This document shows, one piece after another, positions 39,877-49,344 of a stretch of DNA of 64,000 nt. The position numbers and the translations under genes are program-made. The DNA is taken from positions 5,642,001 through 5,706,000 of the forward strand of contig NZ_CP107989.1 in NCBI RefSeq assembly GCF_041435015.1, read 5' to 3'. The notes beneath the pieces are model-generated. The model had not been told where the DNA came from. It saw only the letters and a list, made by a program, of their open reading frames with translations, and searched no databases. Position 1 is the first letter of the stretch. Each line of letters starts with the position of its first letter. This DNA comes from Streptomyces canus (lineage in GTDB: Bacteria; Actinomycetota; Actinomycetes; Streptomycetales; Streptomycetaceae).

Positions 39877-41471
39877 CCGTCATCGACTCCGGCCTGGACA
39901 CGGCAGGTGCGGACTACCGCGACAACCGCGAGGCCATGCTCGCCAAGCTGGAGCAACTCACCGCCGAGCACACGAAGGCTCTCGCTGGCGGCGGCGAGAA
40001 GTACGTCGAGCGGCACCGGGGCCGCGGCAAGCTGCTCGCCCGCGAGCGCATCGAACTGCTCCTCGACCCGGACACGCCCTTCCTGGAGCTGTCGCCGCTC
40101 GCCGCCTGGGGCAGCGAGTACACGGTCGGCGCCTCCCTCGTCACCGGCATCGGGGTCGTCGAGGGCGTGGAGTGCCTGATCACCGCGAACGACCCGACCG
40201 TGCGCGGCGGCGCCAGCAACCCCTGGTCGCTGAAGAAGGCCCTGCGCGCCAACGACATCGCCCTCGCCAACCGGCTGCCCTGCATCAGCCTCGTGGAGTC
40301 GGGCGGCGCGGACCTCCCCTCCCAGAAGGAGATCTTCATCCCCGGCGGTGCCATCTTCCGGGACCTGACCCGGCTGTCGGCCGCCGGAATCCCCACCGTC
40401 GCCGTCGTCTTCGGCAATTCCACGGCCGGCGGCGCCTACGTCCCGGGCATGTCCGACCACGTGATCATGGTCAAGGAGCGGGCCAAGGTGTTCCTCGGCG
40501 GCCCGCCCCTCGTCAAGATGGCCACCGGCGAGGAGAGCGACGACGAGTCCCTCGGCGGTGCCGAGATGCACGCACGCGTGTCGGGCCTCGCGGACTACTT
40601 CGCCGTGGACGAGCAGGACGCGCTCAGGCAGGCCCGGCGGGTCGTGGCCCGCCTCAACCACCGCAAGGCGTACGGCGATCCCGCCCCCGCGGCGCCCCCC
40701 AAGTACGACGCCGACGAACTGCTGGGGATCGTCCCCGGCGATCTGCGCACCCCCTTCGACCCGCGCGAGGTGATCGCCCGGATCGTCGACGCGTCCGACT
40801 TCGACGAGTTCAAGCCCCTGTACGGGACGAGCCTGGTGACCGGCTGGGCCGAGCTGCACGGCTATCCGGTGGGCGTCCTGGCGAACGCCCAGGGTGTTCT
40901 GTTCTCGGAGGAGTCCCAGAAGGCGGCCCAGTTCATCCAGCTCGCCAACCAGCGCGACATCCCGCTGCTCTTCCTGCACAACACCACCGGCTACATGGTC
41001 GGCAAGGAGTACGAACAGGGCGGCATCATCAAGCACGGCGCGCTGATGATCAACGCGGTGAGCAACTCGAAAGTCCCGCACCTCTCCGTCCTCATGGGCG
41101 CCTCCTACGGGGCCGGCCACTACGGCATGTGCGGCCGCGCCTACGACCCCCGTTTCCTCTTCGCCTGGCCCAGCGCCAAGTCGGCCGTGATGGGCCCCCA
41201 GCAGCTCGCCGGCGTGCTCTCCATCGTCGCCCGCCAGTCGGCGGCCGCGAAGGGACTGCCGTACGACGAAGAGGGCGACGCGGCCCTGCGCGCCATGGTG
41301 GAGCAGCAGATCGAGGCCGAGTCGCTGCCCATGTTCCTGTCCGGGCGGCTCTACGACGACGGCGTCATCGACCCCCGCGACACCCGGACGGCACTGGGAA
41401 TGTGCCTGTCCGCGATCCACACCGCCCCCTACGAGGGCGCACGCGGCGGCTTCGGCGTCTTCCGGATGTGA
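39873..41471 (+). CDS. Acyl-CoA carboxylase beta subunit (carboxyltransferase)
   Basis: A 532-residue biotin-dependent carboxyltransferase. The CoA-binding N-terminal domain holds GGASNPWSLKKALRANDIA and VFGNSTAGGAYVPGMS, and the C-terminal domain holds LFLHNTTGYMVGKEYEQGGI and MGASYGAGHYGMCGRAY. This pattern is close to methylcrotonyl-CoA or geranyl-CoA carboxylases rather than propionyl-CoA carboxylase. It carboxylates its acyl-CoA using carboxybiotin from the next gene's product. Operon position and companion genes suggest a leucine/terpene-like branched acyl-CoA. Confidence 0.88.
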   Translation: MTVIDSGLDTAGADYRDNREAMLAKLEQLTAEHTKALAGGGEKYVERHRGRGKLLARERIELLLDPDTPFLELSPLAAWGSEYTVGASLVTGIGVVEGVECLITANDPTVRGGASNPWSLKKALRANDIALANRLPCISLVESGGADLPSQKEIFIPGGAIFRDLTRLSAAGIPTVAVVFGNSTAGGAYVPGMSDHVIMVKERAKVFLGGPPLVKMATGEESDDESLGGAEMHARVSGLADYFAVDEQDALRQARRVVARLNHRKAYGDPAPAAPPKYDADELLGIVPGDLRTPFDPREVIARIVDASDFDEFKPLYGTSLVTGWAELHGYPVGVLANAQGVLFSEESQKAAQFIQLANQRDIPLLFLHNTTGYMVGKEYEQGGIIKHGALMINAVSNSKVPHLSVLMGASYGAGHYGMCGRAYDPRFLFAWPSAKSAVMGPQQLAGVLSIVARQSAAAKGLPYDEEGDAALRAMVEQQIEAESLPMFLSGRLYDDGVIDPRDTRTALGMCLSAIHTAPYEGARGGFGVFRM

Positions 41472-41482
41472 GGAACCCTTCA

Positions 41483-43324
41483 GTGATCACTTCTGTGCTC
41501 GTCGCCAACCGGGGCGAGATCGCCTGCCGGATCTTCCGCACCTGTGGTGAGTCGGGAATCCGAACCGTCGCGGTGCACTCGGACCCGGACGCGAACGCCC
41601 TCCACACGCGCGTGGCGGACGCGGCCGTACGACTCCCGGGAGCGGCCCCCGCCGACACCTACCTGCGCGCCGACCTGATCGTGAAGGCGGCGATCGCCTC
41701 CGGCGCCGACGCCGTGCACCCCGGCTACGGCTTCCTCTCCGAGAACGCCGACTTCGCGCGGGCGGTTCTGGACGCGGGCCTGGTCTGGATCGGTCCCCCG
41801 CCGTCCGCGATCGAGGCGATGGCGTCCAAGACGCGTGCGAAGGAACTGATGGGGCTGGCGCCCCTGAGGGACGTGACACCGGCCGACCTGCCGGTGCTGG
41901 TGAAGGCGGCCGCGGGTGGCGGAGGACGCGGAATGCGTGTCGTCCGCCGCATCGAGGACCTGGCCGCCGCCCTGGAGAGCGCACGCGCCGAGGCCGCGAG
42001 CGCCTTCGGCGACGGCGAGGTCTTCGTCGAGCCGTACGTCGAGGACGGCCGCCACGTCGAGGTCCAGATCCTCGCCGACACCCACGGCACGGTGTGGGCC
42101 CTGGGCACCCGCGACTGCTCCCTCCAGCGCCGCCACCAGAAGGTGATCGAGGAGGCCCCGGCCCCCGGACTCCCGCAGGACCTCAGTGAGGAACTGCACG
42201 AGCTGGCGGTACGAGCCGCGCGCGCGGTGGACTACGTGGGCGCGGGCACGGTCGAGTTCCTGGTCTCCGGCACCAAGGCCCACTTCCTGGAGATGAACAC
42301 CCGCCTCCAGGTCGAACACCCGGTGACGGAGGCGGTGTTCGGCATCGACCTGGTGGCGGAACAGATCCGCGTCGCCGAAGGGGCCCCTCTGCCCGACGAG
42401 CCCCCACGCGCGCGTGGCCACGCCGTCGAAGCGCGCCTCTACGCCGAGGACCCCGCGCGGGACTGGACCCCCCAGACCGGCACCCTGCACCACCTGTCGG
42501 TCCCCCCGTCCGTCCGCCTGGACACGGGCTACGAGAACGGCGACGACATCGGCGTCCACTACGACCCGATGCTCGCGAAGGTCGTCGCGTACGCCCCCAC
42601 GCGCGCGGAGGCGGTCCGCACTCTGGCGGGCGCCCTGGAGAGGGCGACGATCCACGGCCCGACCACGAACAGGGACCTGCTGGTGAACTCCCTGCGCCAC
42701 AAGGAGTTCACGACGGCCCGCATGGACACGGGCTTCTACGACCGTCACCTGCCCGAACTCACCGAGCCGCACTCCGACCCGCACGCCCCCCTGGCCGCGG
42801 CGCTCGCGGACGCGGTCGGCCGCTCCCGCTTCGGCGGCTGGCGCAACCTGCACTCGGCCCCGCAGACGAAGCGGTACGCGATGGCGGGGGAGGAGCACGA
42901 GGTCCACTACCGCCACACGAGGGAGGGCCTGGACGCGGACGGGGTGCGGGTTCTCCACGCGGACACGAGCGGAGTCGTACTCGAAGTGGACGGCGTGCGG
43001 CGGAAGTTCGAGGTGGCGCGGTACGGCGACCAGGTGTACGTCAACGGGACGACTCTGACGGCCCTGCCCCGCTTCCCCGACCCGACGGCCCAGCACGCAC
43101 CGGGTTCCCTCCTGGCTCCGATGCCGGGAACGGTTGTCCGCGTGGCCGACGGACTGGCCGTAGGGACCGCCGTACAGGCGGGAGAGCCCCTCCTGTGGCT
43201 GGAGGCGATGAAGATGGAACACAGGATCACGGCGCCCCACGCAGGAACGCTGAGCGCCTTGGAGGCAGTACCCGGCCAACAGGTAACGGTCGGCTCTCTA
43301 CTAGCGGTGGTGGACGCACCTTAG
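41483..43324 (+). CDS. Acyl-CoA carboxylase alpha subunit (biotin carboxylase and biotin carrier)
   Basis: A 613-residue protein. The biotin-carboxylase domain starts SVLVANRGEIACRIFRTC, has the ATP-grasp loop KAAAGGGGRGMRVVRR, and has EMNTRLQVEHPVTE. The C-terminal carrier domain carries the biotinylated Lys577 in EAMKMEH. The stretch after residue 115 (about GLAPLRDVTPADLP) is shorter than usual, with the segment between the ATP-grasp subdomains trimmed. GAGGAA precedes the GTG at 41483. It works with the beta subunit in the same operon. Confidence 0.9.
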   Translation: MITSVLVANRGEIACRIFRTCGESGIRTVAVHSDPDANALHTRVADAAVRLPGAAPADTYLRADLIVKAAIASGADAVHPGYGFLSENADFARAVLDAGLVWIGPPPSAIEAMASKTRAKELMGLAPLRDVTPADLPVLVKAAAGGGGRGMRVVRRIEDLAAALESARAEAASAFGDGEVFVEPYVEDGRHVEVQILADTHGTVWALGTRDCSLQRRHQKVIEEAPAPGLPQDLSEELHELAVRAARAVDYVGAGTVEFLVSGTKAHFLEMNTRLQVEHPVTEAVFGIDLVAEQIRVAEGAPLPDEPPRARGHAVEARLYAEDPARDWTPQTGTLHHLSVPPSVRLDTGYENGDDIGVHYDPMLAKVVAYAPTRAEAVRTLAGALERATIHGPTTNRDLLVNSLRHKEFTTARMDTGFYDRHLPELTEPHSDPHAPLAAALADAVGRSRFGGWRNLHSAPQTKRYAMAGEEHEVHYRHTREGLDADGVRVLHADTSGVVLEVDGVRRKFEVARYGDQVYVNGTTLTALPRFPDPTAQHAPGSLLAPMPGTVVRVADGLAVGTAVQAGEPLLWLEAMKMEHRITAPHAGTLSALEAVPGQQVTVGSLLAVVDAP

Positions 43325-43366
43325 GGGCGCGGGGAACTGCGCGACCAGCCACGACGAAGGAGCCAC

Positions 43367-44497
43367 ATGCCCACGATCGAAACCGATGAGCACAAGTCCC
43401 TACGCGAAGCCGTAGCCGCCCTGGGCAAACGCCACGGCCGCGACTTCATCCGAGAACAACTCTGGTCCGAAGCCGCCAAACTCGGCTACCTGGGAGTCAA
43501 CCTCCCCGAGGAATACGGAGGCGGAGGCGGCGGAATCGCGGAACTCTCCATAGTTCTCGAAGAGTTGGGCGCAGCCGGCTGCCCCCTCCTCATGATGGTC
43601 GTGTCTCCCGCCATCTGCGGCACAGTGATCGCCCGCTTCGGCACGGAAGCCCAGAAACAGGAGTGGCTCCCCGCCCTCGCCGACGGCACCCGCACCATGG
43701 CCTTCGGCATCACCGAACCGGACGCCGGTTCCAACTCCCACCGCATCACCACCACGGCCCACCGCGACGGAGCCGACTGGCTGCTCACCGGCCGCAAGGT
43801 CTTCATCTCCGGCGTGGACATAGCCGACGCCACCCTCATCGTCGGCCGCACGGAAGACTCCCGCACCGGCCGTCTCAAGCCCTGCCTCTTCATCGTCCCC
43901 CGAGACGCCGCAGGCTTCACGCGCCGCCAGATGGACATGGAACTCCAGGCGGCGGAAAAGCAGTTCGAGCTGACCCTCGACGACGTACGTCTGCCCGGCG
44001 AGGCCCTCGTGGGAGACGAGGACGCGGGCCTTCTCCAGCTCTTCGCCGGCCTCAACCCCGAACGCATCATGACGGCGGCCTTCGCGATCGGCATGGGCCG
44101 CTACGCCCTCTCGCAGGCGATCACCTACGCCAGGGACCGCACGGTCTGGAACACCCCCATCGGCGCCCACCAGGCCATCGCCCACCCCCTCGCCCAGGCC
44201 CACATCGACCTCGAACTCGCCCGCCTGATGATGCAGAAGGCCGCCCACCTCTACGACGCCGGAGACGACGTGGCCGCGGGAGAGGCCGCCAACATGGCGA
44301 AGTACGCCGCGGGAGAGGCCTGTGTGAAGGCGGTGGACCAGGCGGTCCACACCCTCGGCGGCAACGGCCTCACCCGCGAGTTCGGGCTCGCCTCCTTGAT
44401 AACGGCCGCGCGCGTGGCTCGTATCGCACCGGTGAGCAGGGAGATGATTCTCAACTACGTCTCCCACCAGACCCTGGGCCTGCCCAAGTCGTACTAG
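43367..44497 (+). CDS. Acyl-CoA dehydrogenase
   Basis: A 376-residue FAD-dependent acyl-CoA dehydrogenase. It has the family segments MAFGITEPDAGSNSHRITTTA and ARDRTVWNTPIGAHQAIAHPL, and the C-terminal LGGNGLTREFGLASL. The catalytic base lies in the C-terminal quarter, but I did not pin it down. It would oxidise the acyl-CoA before or after carboxylation, in line with a citronellyl-CoA or isovaleryl-CoA type step. It lies 42 bases after the carboxylase alpha gene. Confidence 0.88.
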   Translation: MPTIETDEHKSLREAVAALGKRHGRDFIREQLWSEAAKLGYLGVNLPEEYGGGGGGIAELSIVLEELGAAGCPLLMMVVSPAICGTVIARFGTEAQKQEWLPALADGTRTMAFGITEPDAGSNSHRITTTAHRDGADWLLTGRKVFISGVDIADATLIVGRTEDSRTGRLKPCLFIVPRDAAGFTRRQMDMELQAAEKQFELTLDDVRLPGEALVGDEDAGLLQLFAGLNPERIMTAAFAIGMGRYALSQAITYARDRTVWNTPIGAHQAIAHPLAQAHIDLELARLMMQKAAHLYDAGDDVAAGEAANMAKYAAGEACVKAVDQAVHTLGGNGLTREFGLASLITAARVARIAPVSREMILNYVSHQTLGLPKSY

Positions 44498-44514
44498 GCG
44501 CTCTTGGAGGAACC

Positions 44515-46083
44515 GTGTTCCGCAGCGAGTACGCAGACGTCCCGCCCGTCGAACTCCCCATCCACGACGCGGTCCTCGCCCGGGCCGCCGAGTTCGGTGA
44601 CGCGCCCGCCCTGATCGACGGGACCGACGGGGCCACCCTCACCTACGGACAGCTCGACCGGTTCCACCGCCGGGTCGCCGCCGGTCTCGTGGAGGCGGGC
44701 GTCGCCAAGGGGGACGTGCTCGCGCTGCACAGCCCCAACACGATCGCCTTCCCGGCCGCGTTCTACGCCGCCACGCGCGCGGGTGCCTCCGTCACGACCG
44801 TGCACCCGCTCTCCACGCCCGAGGAGTTCGCCAAGCAGCTCAGTGACTCCGCGGCCCGATGGATCGTCACCGTCTCCCCCCTCCTGGAGACGGCACGTCG
44901 GGCCGCCGGACTCGCGGGCGGGGTAAGGGAGATCTTCGTCTGCGACAGCGCGCCCGGTCATCGCTCCCTGATCGACATGCTGTCCTCGACGGCCCCCGAG
45001 CCGGACCTCGCCATCGACCCGGTGACGGACGTGGCGGCACTGCCGTACTCCTCGGGCACCACCGGCACCCCCAAGGGTGTGATGCTCACCCACCGGCAGA
45101 TCGCCACCAACCTCGCGCAGCTCGAACCGCTGATGGCGGCGGGCCCCCAGGACCGCATCCTCGCGGTCCTGCCCTTCTTCCACATCTACGGCCTCACGGC
45201 CCTCATGAACGCACCCCTGCGCCTCGGCGCCTGTGTCGTCGTCCTGCCCCGCTTCGACCTGGAGACCTTCCTCGCGGCGATCCAGAACCACCGCATCACC
45301 GGCCTGTACGTGGCCCCGCCGATCGTCCTCGCCCTCGCCAAACACCCGCTGGTCGAGCACTACGACCTGTCCTCCCTGCGCTACATCGTCAGCGCCGCCG
45401 CCCCCCTGGACGCCCGGCTCGCCGCCGCCTGTTCGGCCCGGCTCGGCCTCCCGCCCGTCGGCCAGGCGTACGGCATGACGGAACTCTCGCCCGGCACCCA
45501 CGTCGTCCCCCTGTCCGCCATGCGCGAGGCACCCCCCGGGACGGTCGGCAAGCTCATCGCCGGCACCGAGATGCGCATCGTCTCCCTCGACGACCCCGAC
45601 AAGGACCTCGACGTCGGCGAGCCCGGCGAGGTCCTGATCCGCGGCCCGCAGGTCATGAAGGGCTACCTCGGCCGCCCCGACGACACCGCCGCGATGATCG
45701 ACCCCGACGGCTGGCTGCACACCGGCGACGTCGGCCATGTCGACGCCCACGGCTGGCTGTTCGTCGTCGACCGGGTCAAGGAGCTGATCAAGTACAAGGG
45801 CTTCCAGGTGGCCCCCGCCGAACTGGAGGCCCTCCTGCTCACCCACCCCGGCATCGCCGACGCGGCCGTCATCGGCGTCTACAACGACGACGGCAACGAG
45901 GTCCCGCACGCCTTCGTCGTCCGCCAGCCGGCCGCCGCCGTCCTCTCCGAGGGCGAGGTCATGATGTACGTCGCCGAGCGCGTCGCCCCCTACAAACGCG
46001 TTCGCCAGGTCACCTTCCTCGCCGGAGTGCCCCGGGCCGCCTCCGGCAAGATTCTCCGACGACAGCTCAGGGAGCGCGCATGA
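44515..46083 (+). CDS. Acid:CoA ligase, 4-coumarate/cinnamate:CoA ligase type
   Basis: A 522-residue adenylate-forming ligase. The phosphate loop is SSGTTGTPKGV near residue 180, the second motif YGMTELSPGTH, and the final catalytic Lys lies in PRAASGKILRRQL. The length and sequence fit the S. coelicolor cinnamate:CoA ligase (ScCCL), which activates cinnamate and 4-coumarate. GGAGGAACC precedes the GTG at 44515. In this operon it would supply the CoA thioester for the dehydrogenase and carboxylase. Its true substrate here may differ. Confidence 0.88.
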   Translation: MFRSEYADVPPVELPIHDAVLARAAEFGDAPALIDGTDGATLTYGQLDRFHRRVAAGLVEAGVAKGDVLALHSPNTIAFPAAFYAATRAGASVTTVHPLSTPEEFAKQLSDSAARWIVTVSPLLETARRAAGLAGGVREIFVCDSAPGHRSLIDMLSSTAPEPDLAIDPVTDVAALPYSSGTTGTPKGVMLTHRQIATNLAQLEPLMAAGPQDRILAVLPFFHIYGLTALMNAPLRLGACVVVLPRFDLETFLAAIQNHRITGLYVAPPIVLALAKHPLVEHYDLSSLRYIVSAAAPLDARLAAACSARLGLPPVGQAYGMTELSPGTHVVPLSAMREAPPGTVGKLIAGTEMRIVSLDDPDKDLDVGEPGEVLIRGPQVMKGYLGRPDDTAAMIDPDGWLHTGDVGHVDAHGWLFVVDRVKELIKYKGFQVAPAELEALLLTHPGIADAAVIGVYNDDGNEVPHAFVVRQPAAAVLSEGEVMMYVAERVAPYKRVRQVTFLAGVPRAASGKILRRQLRERA

Positions 46084-46814
46084 CACTGATCGGCCGCACG
46101 CGCGCGCGTGGCATCGAAACCCTCACCCTCGACTCCCCGCACAACCGCAACGCCCTGTCGGCGGCGCTGGTGGGGGAGCTGGCCTCCTGCCTGGCGGACT
46201 GCGCCAAGGAGGACGCCGCGCGCGCGATCGTCCTCACCCACACCGGCAACACCTTCTCGGCGGGCGCCGATCTCAAGGACCCCCCGGACCCGGACGCCCT
46301 GGTCGGGCTCCTGCGGCAGATCGTGGAGCTAGGCAAGCCGGTCGTCGCACGCGTCACCGGCCACGTCCGCGCGGGCGGCCTCGGCCTCCTCGCCGCCTGC
46401 GACATCGCGGCCGCGTCCACGGAGTCGACGTTCGCCTTCACCGAGGTACGGATCGGGGTCGCCCCCGCGGTCATCTCGCTGACGCTGCTGCCCCGCACCG
46501 ACCCCCGCGCCCTGGCCCGCCACTACCTCACCGGCGAGCGCTTCGATGCCGCCGAGGCGGCCCGTATCGGCCTGGTGACGACGGCGGGCGACGACGTGGA
46601 CGCCGTACTCGAACCGATCCTGGACGGTCTGCGCCGGGCCGCCCCCGAGGCCCTGACCGAGACGAAACGGCTGCTCACGGCTAAGGTGCTGGAGACCTTC
46701 GACCGGGACGCGGCCCACCTGACCGCGCTCTCGGCACGGCTGTTCGCCTCACCGCACGCGCGCGAGGGCATGACAGCCTTCCTGGAACGACGGGATCCCT
46801 CATGGGTGGAGTGA
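46080..46814 (+). CDS. Enoyl-CoA hydratase family protein
   Basis: A 244-residue crotonase-fold enzyme. The oxyanion-hole region is GNTFSAGADLKDPP, and VRAGGLGLLAACDIAAAS is the second site. The catalytic Glu positions typical of hydratases are not clearly seen, so it could be a hydratase or an isomerase. It overlaps the ligase gene by 4 bases (ATGA) and the TetR gene by 13 bases. In the proposed pathway it would hydrate the product of the carboxylase, like AtuE or LiuC. Confidence 0.85.
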   Translation: MTLIGRTRARGIETLTLDSPHNRNALSAALVGELASCLADCAKEDAARAIVLTHTGNTFSAGADLKDPPDPDALVGLLRQIVELGKPVVARVTGHVRAGGLGLLAACDIAAASTESTFAFTEVRIGVAPAVISLTLLPRTDPRALARHYLTGERFDAAEAARIGLVTTAGDDVDAVLEPILDGLRRAAPEALTETKRLLTAKVLETFDRDAAHLTALSARLFASPHAREGMTAFLERRDPSWVE

Positions 46815-47416
46815 CCACGATCGGCGACCGCGCCGAACGCGTGCCCAAGCAGGACCGCAGCCGGGCCACCCGGCAGCGCCTCCTCGAAGCCGCCGTGGCC
46901 TGCCTCGCCGAACACGGCTGGGCCGGCTCCACCGTCACCGTCGTCGCCGAACGCGCCGGCGTCTCCCGAGGCGCCGCCCAGCACCACTTCCCGACGCGGG
47001 AGGACCTCTTCACGGCGGCGGTCGAATACGTGGCGGAGGAGCGCTCCACGGCCCTGCGCGCCCTGTTCCCGCAGGGCGCGGCGGAAGACCGCCGCGCGGT
47101 GATCTCAGCCCTCGTGGACCTCTACACCGGCCCGCTGTTCCGCGCCGCCCTCCACCTCTGGGTCGCCGCCTCCAACGAGGAACAACTGCGCCCTCAGGTC
47201 ACCGAACTGGAGGCGCGCGTAGGCCGGGAGACCCATCGGATCGCGGTGGACCTGCTGGGCGCGGACGAGTCACGCCCGGGAGTCCGCGAAACCGTCCAGG
47301 GCCTCCTGGACATGGCAAGAGGCCTGGGCCTGGCCAACCTCCTCACGGACGACGCGGCCAGACGCGACCGTGTGGTCGCGCAGTGGGCGGTACTGCTGAA
47401 CGAGGCGCTGGCCTAG
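46802..47416 (+). CDS. TetR family transcriptional regulator
   Basis: A 204-residue repressor. The N-terminal HTH is RQRLLEAAVACLAEHGWAG followed by VAERAGVSRGAAQHHFP. The ligand domain is variable. It is the last gene of the operon, overlapping the enoyl-CoA hydratase gene by 13 bases, and probably controls the operon through the GCAAGC palindrome at 37373. An acyl-CoA intermediate is the likely inducer, an inference from the operon. Its stop overlaps that of the convergent citrate synthase by a shared CTAG. Confidence 0.87.
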   Translation: MGGVTTIGDRAERVPKQDRSRATRQRLLEAAVACLAEHGWAGSTVTVVAERAGVSRGAAQHHFPTREDLFTAAVEYVAEERSTALRALFPQGAAEDRRAVISALVDLYTGPLFRAALHLWVAASNEEQLRPQVTELEARVGRETHRIAVDLLGADESRPGVRETVQGLLDMARGLGLANLLTDDAARRDRVVAQWAVLLNEALA

Positions 47417-48525
47417 TCGGCGATGCCGCCGTACCCCTCGATGTCCCGGGGATCCCGCGCCGAGGGCCCCACATACCGCGCCGAAGGCCGCACCAGCCGC
47501 CCCGTCCGCTTCTGCTCGAGAATGTGCGCCGACCACCCCGCCGTACGCGCACACGTGAACATCGACGTGAACATGTGCGCCGGCACCTCCGCGAAGTCGA
47601 GCATGATGGCCGCCCAGAACTCCACGTTCGTGGCCAGCACCCGGTCCGGCCGCCGCGCATGCAGCTCCGCCAGCGCCGCCTTCTCCAGCGCCTCCGCGAT
47701 CTCGAACCGCGGCGCCCCCAACTCCCGCGCGGTACGACGCAGCACACGCGCGCGGGGATCCTCGGCCCGGTACACCCGGTGCCCGAACCCCATCAGCCGC
47801 TCACCCCGGTCCAGCGCCTGCTTCACGTACGCCTCGGCGTCCCCGGTCCGCTCGATCTCCTCGATCATCCCGAGCACCCGGGAGGGCGCCCCGCCGTGCA
47901 GCGGCCCGGACATGGCACCCACGGCCCCGGAGAGCGCGGCGGCGACATCGGCCCCCGTGGAGGCGATCACGCGCGCGGTGAACGTGGACGCGTTCATCCC
48001 GTGCTCCGCCGCCGACGTCCAGTAGGCGTCCACGGCGGCCACATGCTTGGGATCCGGCTCCCCCCGCCAGCGGATCATGAACCGCTCGACGACGGACTGC
48101 GCCTTGTCGATCTCCCGCTGCGGCACCATCGGCAGCCCCTGCCCGCGCGCGGACTGGGCGACGTACGAGAGGGCCATCACGGCGGCCCGGGCGAGGTCGG
48201 CACGCGCCTGCCCGGCATCGATGTCGAGCAGCGGCTTGAGGCCCCACACCGGCGCGAGCATGGCGAGCGCCGACTGTACGTCCACGCGGATGTCCCCGGA
48301 GTGCACCGGGATCGGGAACGGCTCGGCGGGCGGCAGACCGGGATTGAAGGCGCCGTCGACCAGCAGCCCCCACACGTTGCCGAACGAGACATGGCCGACC
48401 AGATCCTCGATGTCGACGCCCCGGTACCGCAGCGCGCCGCCCTCCTTGTCCGGTTCGGCGATCTCCGTCTCGAACGCGATGACCCCCTCGAGGCCAGGGA
48501 CAAAACCGGGGTCGAAGTCGGACAT
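47413..48525 (-). CDS. Citrate synthase 2
   Basis: A 370-residue citrate synthase. The active-site parts are [17 protein letters not shown] with the catalytic His, [12 protein letters not shown], and [18 protein letters not shown] with the Asp. The N-terminal third ([19 protein letters not shown]) is typical of the shorter actinobacterial citrate or methylcitrate synthase type. It condenses acetyl-CoA (or propionyl-CoA) with oxaloacetate. The start is the ATG at 48525; a longer frame is rejected. It diverges from pdxH. Confidence 0.88.
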   Translation of the reverse strand: MSDFDPGFVPGLEGVIAFETEIAEPDKEGGALRYRGVDIEDLVGHVSFGNVWGLLVDGAFNPGLPPAEPFPIPVHSGDIRVDVQSALAMLAPVWGLKPLLDIDAGQARADLARAAVMALSYVAQSARGQGLPMVPQREIDKAQSVVERFMIRWRGEPDPKHVAAVDAYWTSAAEHGMNASTFTARVIASTGADVAAALSGAVGAMSGPLHGGAPSRVLGMIEEIERTGDAEAYVKQALDRGERLMGFGHRVYRAEDPRARVLRRTARELGAPRFEIAEALEKAALAELHARRPDRVLATNVEFWAAIMLDFAEVPAHMFTSMFTCARTAGWSAHILEQKRTGRLVRPSARYVGPSARDPRDIEGYGGIAD

Positions 48526-48652
48526 CAGGCGGCTCCTCATGATGTGTACGACGGATGACTTCACGATATCCCCGAGTGCCACCTTTGGGGAGTCTCTGCG
48601 GCACTCAGTGCCACCATCGGTGGGCGAGCCATCCGTACGGCAAGATGACCGC

Positions 48653-49324
48653 GTGACCGACGCAGCAGACGCCGCCGCCCCGGACCCCGCCTCCATGCGC
48701 CAGCAGTACCGCACCGTGGGTCTCGCCGAGACCGACCTGGCCGCCACCCCCGTCGAACAGTTCGCGCGCTGGTTCAAGCAGGCGGCCACCGAGGCACACC
48801 TCTTCGAACCGAACGCCATGGTCGTCTCCACCGCCGACGCCGAGGGCCGCCCCAGCTCCCGCACGGTGCTCCTCAAGCAGTTCGACGAACAGGGCTTCGT
48901 CTTCTACACGAACTACGACTCCCGCAAGGCGCGGGACCTCGCACAGAACCCGTACGTCTGCCTGCTCTTCCCCTGGCACCCCATGGGCCGCCAGGTCATC
49001 GTCACCGGCCTCGCCCGCCGCACCGGCCGCGACGAGACCGCCGCCTACTTCCGCACCCGCCCCCACGGCTCCCAGCTCGGCGCCTGGGCCAGCGCCCAGT
49101 CCTCGGTGATCGACGCGCGCGAGCAGGTCGACACCGCATACGCCGAACTGGCCGCCCGCTACCCCGAGGGCGAACAGGTCCCGGTCCCCCCGAACTGGGG
49201 CGGCTTCCGAGTGGCACCGGACCAGATCGAGTTCTGGCAGGGCCGCGAGAACCGGCTCCACGACCGACTGCGGTACGTGGCGGAGGCGGACGGCAGCTGG
49301 CGGGTGGAGCGGCTGAGCCCCTGA
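48653..49324 (+). CDS. pdxH: Pyridoxamine 5'-phosphate oxidase
   Basis: A 223-residue FMN enzyme making pyridoxal phosphate in the last step of vitamin B6 salvage. It has [22 protein letters not shown] for FMN binding, [16 protein letters not shown], and the end [24 protein letters not shown], all hallmarks of PdxH. The GTG at 48653 fits; the frame is open further upstream, but that part lies over the divergent promoter. The gene is monocistronic and converges with the PAS protein gene. Confidence 0.93.
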   Translation: MTDAADAAAPDPASMRQQYRTVGLAETDLAATPVEQFARWFKQAATEAHLFEPNAMVVSTADAEGRPSSRTVLLKQFDEQGFVFYTNYDSRKARDLAQNPYVCLLFPWHPMGRQVIVTGLARRTGRDETAAYFRTRPHGSQLGAWASAQSSVIDAREQVDTAYAELAARYPEGEQVPVPPNWGGFRVAPDQIEFWQGRENRLHDRLRYVAEADGSWRVERLSP

Positions 49325-49344
49325 AGGAGCGGCTCGACGCAGCC

